From: Candidatus Poribacteria bacterium
GTDB lineage: Bacteria; Poribacteria; WGA-4E; PCPOR2b
DNA: 7,869 bases
Direction: 5' to 3'
NCBI GenBank assembly: GCA_027296925.1
Contig: JAPUIP010000785.1
Coordinates: 1 to 7,869, forward strand
Part shown: positions 5,857 through 7,869 of the stretch, in pieces
Layout: each line of letters begins with the position of its first letter
How positions within the stretch are numbered: position 1 is the first letter of the stretch
Notes under the pieces: generated by a model
Told to the model about the DNA's origin: nothing
Databases searched by the model: none
Seen by the model: only the letters and a program-made list of their open reading frames with translations
Made by a program: the position numbers and the translations under genes

Positions 5857-6282
5857 ATGGCTCCAGAACAACAAGGAAGAAAAGATCTGGTTGAATATCC
5901 GATACAAGACAATGTTCGACTGGAAGTCTACTGGCGTGATGATCGCGCCGGGTATGGTCCTGCAGCGTCTGTCTATGCCTATGACCAGGAGATTTTGCGG
6001 CTTGACTGCTTTGGCGAGGCAAAAAAACACGGTGGAAAGGGGCACTGCCATATGAACCTGAGGCAGACCCGGGCAAGGCAGTGGCACTACCAACCCGGAC
6101 CTGTGACAGATCATATCAAGCAAGCGATGCATGATCTCCGGTACAATCTCGGTTTTTGCCTTCAGACAAATACCGATGAAAGGATTCAGCAAACAACGAT
6201 CGATTCAGAAACGCTTGAACCGATTGCCCAGCAGGCAGAGGCAAAGCTGCTGGGGTTTGCGAAGCAGCTCAGCCTGGACTAA
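5857..6282 (+). CDS. Conserved-looking hypothetical protein, unknown function
   Basis: I do not recognise this 141-residue protein. It looks like a small soluble cytoplasmic protein, with no signal peptide or membrane segment. The N-terminal half predicts beta strands (VRLEVYWRDD, ASVYAYDQEILRLDCFG, residues 20-53). A polar loop rich in possible metal ligands follows (Cys51, His58, His63, Cys64, His65 within KKHGGKGHCHMN). The C-terminal half (about 85-141) looks helical, ending in a QQAEAKLLGFAKQL-type helix. ATG 5857 is set by AAAGGA (5845-5850) six bases upstream; an earlier TTG at 5842 would overlap that site. It is transcribed alone: a near-perfect sigma-70 promoter lies before it and a terminator directly after it. 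That argues for a real, well-expressed gene. A metal-binding role is only a guess from residue spacing. Confidence 0.8.
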   Translation: MAPEQQGRKDLVEYPIQDNVRLEVYWRDDRAGYGPAASVYAYDQEILRLDCFGEAKKHGGKGHCHMNLRQTRARQWHYQPGPVTDHIKQAMHDLRYNLGFCLQTNTDERIQQTTIDSETLEPIAQQAEAKLLGFAKQLSLD

Positions 6283-6300
6283 AGCATAAAATGTACGATG

Positions 6301-6338
6301 GAAGGGACCGCCGATCTCAAGCGCAGTCCCTTCTTTTT
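6301..6338 (+). terminator. Intrinsic terminator after the hypothetical gene
   Basis: GAAGGGAC (6301-6308) pairs perfectly with GTCCCTTC (6326-6333), followed by TTTTTATTTT. An extra outer complement, GCATAAAAT (6284-6292) with ATTTTATGC (6339-6347), could extend the stem. It begins 18 bases after the stop codon and separates this gene from the FAH-family gene. Confidence 0.88.
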
Positions 6339-6386
6339 ATTTTATGCACACTTGAAATACCGTGAAGAGGAGGTCAGAACATACTG

Positions 6387-7412
6387 ATGAAACTCGTTAC
6401 CTTTGAGCTCACAACACAGCTTGGGAAACAGCATCGGCTCGGCGCATGGATTGATGGCGATCGTGTCGTTGATCTCAATCTTGCCTATGCGCTTTATTTA
6501 TCTGAGACAAAAGGGCATACGTCCGCCCATCAGCAGGCGAACGCGATATTACCATCGGATATGCTCCAGTATTTCGAGCGAGGCGATGTCGCGACGGAGG
6601 CGGCACATGCAAGCCTCCAATATGTTCAGGAACGCGATGTCTCTGGCGCCCAAGATGAACAGATCATCTATCCGGTGGATGGGATCAAATTGCTTGCGCC
6701 ATTCCCACGGCCTGCCAGCCTGCGGGATTTCGGCGTGTTTAGAACGCACATGGACGCGGCGGCAAAGATCACCGGAAAGGAGATCTCTCCCGAATGGTTC
6801 AAATTGCCGAACTACTATCGGGGCAGCACGAGCCCGGCTTCAATCGTTGGAAATGAGGCAATCGTCACATGGCCGAACTATACAGAAAAGCTTGATTTCG
6901 AGTTGGAGTGGGGTGTCTATATTGGTAAAGCCGGGCGAAATATCTCAATCGAAGATGCGCCGAATTATATCGCGGGGTACACAATCTATAACGACATCAG
7001 CGCCCGTGACATTCAGTTTCGCCACATGACGATGGCACTCGGCCCGGCCAAGGGCAAGGATTTCGATAACAGCAACATCATGGGGCCATGTCTCGTGACG
7101 CCTGACGAGATCGGCGATCCGCACAACTTGCGGATGATTGCGCGGGTCAACGGCGAAGTCTGGGCGGATGGCAATACGTCGGATATGTACTACACGTTTG
7201 CGGAGATGATCTCTTTCGTTTCCCAGTCCGAAACCCTCTATCCCGGCGAGTTCCTTGGATCTGGTACTGTTGGGAAAGGGTGCGGTTGGGAGCTCGATCG
7301 GTGGATTGAACCCGGCGATCTCATTGAACTGGAGATCGAAAAAATCGGCGTTCTCCGTAATCGGATCGGAGAGAAGGAGGAGAACCCGGAAGCGTGGAAG
7401 GAAAAGCAGTGA
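6387..7412 (+). CDS. Fumarylacetoacetate hydrolase (FAH) family protein
   Basis: The 341-residue protein belongs to the metal-dependent FAH superfamily, which cleaves or transforms diketo and 2-oxo acids (fumarylacetoacetate, acylpyruvates, 2-keto-3-deoxy sugar acids). Residues 1-100 are the variable N-terminal domain. The catalytic beta-roll runs from about 105 to 325. Visible features are LRDFGVFRTHM with His121, the metal-ligand segment LDFELEWGVYIGK with Glu172 and Glu174, and GYTIYNDISARD with Asp203, the usual third ligand. GSGTVGKGCGWELDRWIEPGD is the conserved C-terminal stretch before the final strands. All expected ligands are present, so it should be active. AGGAGGT (6368-6374) lies 12 bases before ATG 6387. 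A small RHH gene and an SDR gene follow closely, which fits a sugar-acid or aromatic-acid breakdown operon; the true substrate cannot be told. Confidence 0.92.
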   Translation: MKLVTFELTTQLGKQHRLGAWIDGDRVVDLNLAYALYLSETKGHTSAHQQANAILPSDMLQYFERGDVATEAAHASLQYVQERDVSGAQDEQIIYPVDGIKLLAPFPRPASLRDFGVFRTHMDAAAKITGKEISPEWFKLPNYYRGSTSPASIVGNEAIVTWPNYTEKLDFELEWGVYIGKAGRNISIEDAPNYIAGYTIYNDISARDIQFRHMTMALGPAKGKDFDNSNIMGPCLVTPDEIGDPHNLRMIARVNGEVWADGNTSDMYYTFAEMISFVSQSETLYPGEFLGSGTVGKGCGWELDRWIEPGDLIELEIEKIGVLRNRIGEKEENPEAWKEKQ

Positions 7413-7436
7413 ACGCGGGAAAACCGATGACAAATC

Positions 7437-7451
7437 GGAGGTTGAAATATA
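7437..7451 (+). promoter_or_regulatory. Ribosome binding site pointing at an ATA codon
   Basis: GGAGG (7437-7441) lies seven bases before ATA 7449-7451, the spacing ideal for initiation. That codon is in frame with the ribbon-helix-helix gene, and the in-frame stop TGA at 7443-7445 sits just upstream. The only standard start in frame before the conserved domain, GTG 7473, is 31 bases away from this site. Confidence 0.6.
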
Positions 7452-7472
7452 GCTTCATCAAGAAAAATCAGA

Positions 7473-7715
7473 GTGACACTCACTTTGGATGCGGAATTAA
7501 TTGAGGCCATTGATGCAATAAAACAGCAAACGGCTGGAAAATCTCGTAGCGCTGTTATAGAGAAAATATTACGTCCATGGTATCACGCGCAACTCCAGAA
7601 GAAAATAGATCGGGAAACGGAAGCATACTACCTTGCTTTGAGCGATGAGGAACAAGAAGAAGATCAACAGTGGACTCAACTGACAGGTACGCAAATAGAC
7701 CGTCTATGGAATTGA
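7473..7715 (+). CDS. Ribbon-helix-helix (CopG/antitoxin-like) small protein
   Basis: The 80-residue product (88 if it starts at ATA 7449) resembles RHH DNA-binding proteins of the CopG/antitoxin class. The beta-strand VTLTLDAELIEAID is followed by the two-helix pattern ending in GKSRSAVIEKIL, typical of the RHH dimer fold. The acidic tail (SDEEQEEDQQWTQL) resembles toxin-binding C-termini of type II antitoxins. The GTG start loses part of the DNA-reading strand: the codons just before it read S-S-R-K-I-R, which fits the usual basic start of an RHH strand. So the real N-terminus is probably 7449, and 7473 is the conservative call. No toxin gene is adjacent; the next gene is an SDR 18 bases later. 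It is visibly more AT-rich than its neighbours, which hints at transfer. Alternatives are a solo transcriptional regulator or a decaying antitoxin. Confidence 0.75.
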   Translation: MTLTLDAELIEAIDAIKQQTAGKSRSAVIEKILRPWYHAQLQKKIDRETEAYYLALSDEEQEEDQQWTQLTGTQIDRLWN

Positions 7716-7733
7716 AAACGTGGAGAAGATTCT

Positions 7734-7869
7734 ATGAGACTCGAAGGTAAAGTGGCAATCATCACCGGCGCCGCCTCCGGAATCGGCCAAGCGACAGCGC
7801 GCTTATTTGCCAAGGAAGGCGCAAAGGTCGTTGTGGCGGATGCAAATGACGCCGGCGGTAACGAAACGG
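7734..7869 (+). CDS. Short-chain dehydrogenase/reductase (SDR), N-terminal part
   Basis: Only the first 45 residues are inside the window. They begin MRLEGKVAIITGAASGIGQA, which contains the classical SDR nucleotide motif TGxxxGIG (residues 11-18), followed by ARLFAKEGAKVVVADAND, where the aspartate after the second strand suggests NAD(H) use. Classical SDRs are about 250 residues and oxidise or reduce alcohols and ketones in the cytoplasm. GGAG (7722-7725) eight bases upstream fixes ATG 7734. The gap of 18 bases after the RHH gene suggests one transcript with it and the FAH-family gene. The catalytic Ser-Tyr-Lys lie beyond the window, so the substrate is unknown. Confidence 0.92.
   Translation, partial: MRLEGKVAIITGAASGIGQATARLFAKEGAKVVVADANDAGGNET

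Noticed and set aside
5655..5894. 79-residue + strand open frame crossing the promoter and start of the unknown gene
   Set aside because: It overlaps the promoter and ribosome binding site of the real gene in another frame and shows no protein-like pattern.
5779..6192. 137-residue open frame on the minus strand across the unknown small gene
   Set aside because: It is antisense to a gene with promoter, ribosome binding site and terminator, and it has no recognisable domain.
6945..7433. 162-residue open frame on the minus strand opposite the FAH-family gene
   Set aside because: It is a shadow of a well-conserved enzyme gene, with an unlikely composition and no ribosome binding site.

Overview
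The window is a piece of a bacterial chromosome with medium-to-high GC coding DNA. All supportable genes lie on the + strand. The sigma factor/anti-sigma/RseB-like trio implies a bacterium with a cell envelope and an extracytoplasmic stress response. The mix of a GH32 sugar hydrolase, a sulfotransferase, a 2-hydroxyacid dehydrogenase, a fumarylacetoacetate-hydrolase-family enzyme and a short-chain dehydrogenase, plus G/C-tract palindromic repeats, recalls uncultured environmental heterotrophs such as Candidatus Poribacteria. That taxonomic guess is an impression, not something the sequence proves.

Layout. (1) 1-570 is the C-terminal end of a GH32 (invertase/levanase/fructan hydrolase) gene that begins outside the window. 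(2) 571-734 holds a palindromic intergenic repeat leading into a sulfotransferase-like gene (735-1451). (3) A D-isomer-specific 2-hydroxyacid dehydrogenase (1539-2603) follows, with a strong ribosome binding site embedded in a 12-bp palindrome. (4) 2604-2949 has no gene, but holds a G/C-rich hairpin, a candidate structured RNA (about 2703-2850) and an ECF-type promoter. (5) 2950-5290 is a tight three-gene cassette: an ECF sigma factor, a zinc-binding (ZAS) membrane anti-sigma factor and a secreted RseB/MucB-like protein, closed by an intrinsic terminator. (6) 5365-5856 has no gene, but holds a nested palindromic repeat and a near-consensus sigma-70 promoter. That promoter drives a single small gene of unknown function (5857-6282) that has its own terminator. 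(7) 6387 to the end is a probable catabolic operon: an FAH-family hydrolase, a small ribbon-helix-helix antitoxin-like protein, and the start of an SDR oxidoreductase cut off by the window end.

How the genes work together. In the cassette, the anti-sigma factor should hold the sigma factor at the membrane. The RseB-like protein probably senses or protects the outer face of the anti-sigma factor, and the cassette's promoter resembles one the sigma factor could read itself. The FAH-family and SDR genes probably act in one sugar-acid or carboxylic-acid breakdown route. The ribbon-helix-helix gene between them has no toxin partner in view, and its ribosome binding site points at an AUA codon rather than a normal start. 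The most unusual item is the nested-helix element at 2703-2850, which no protein gene explains.
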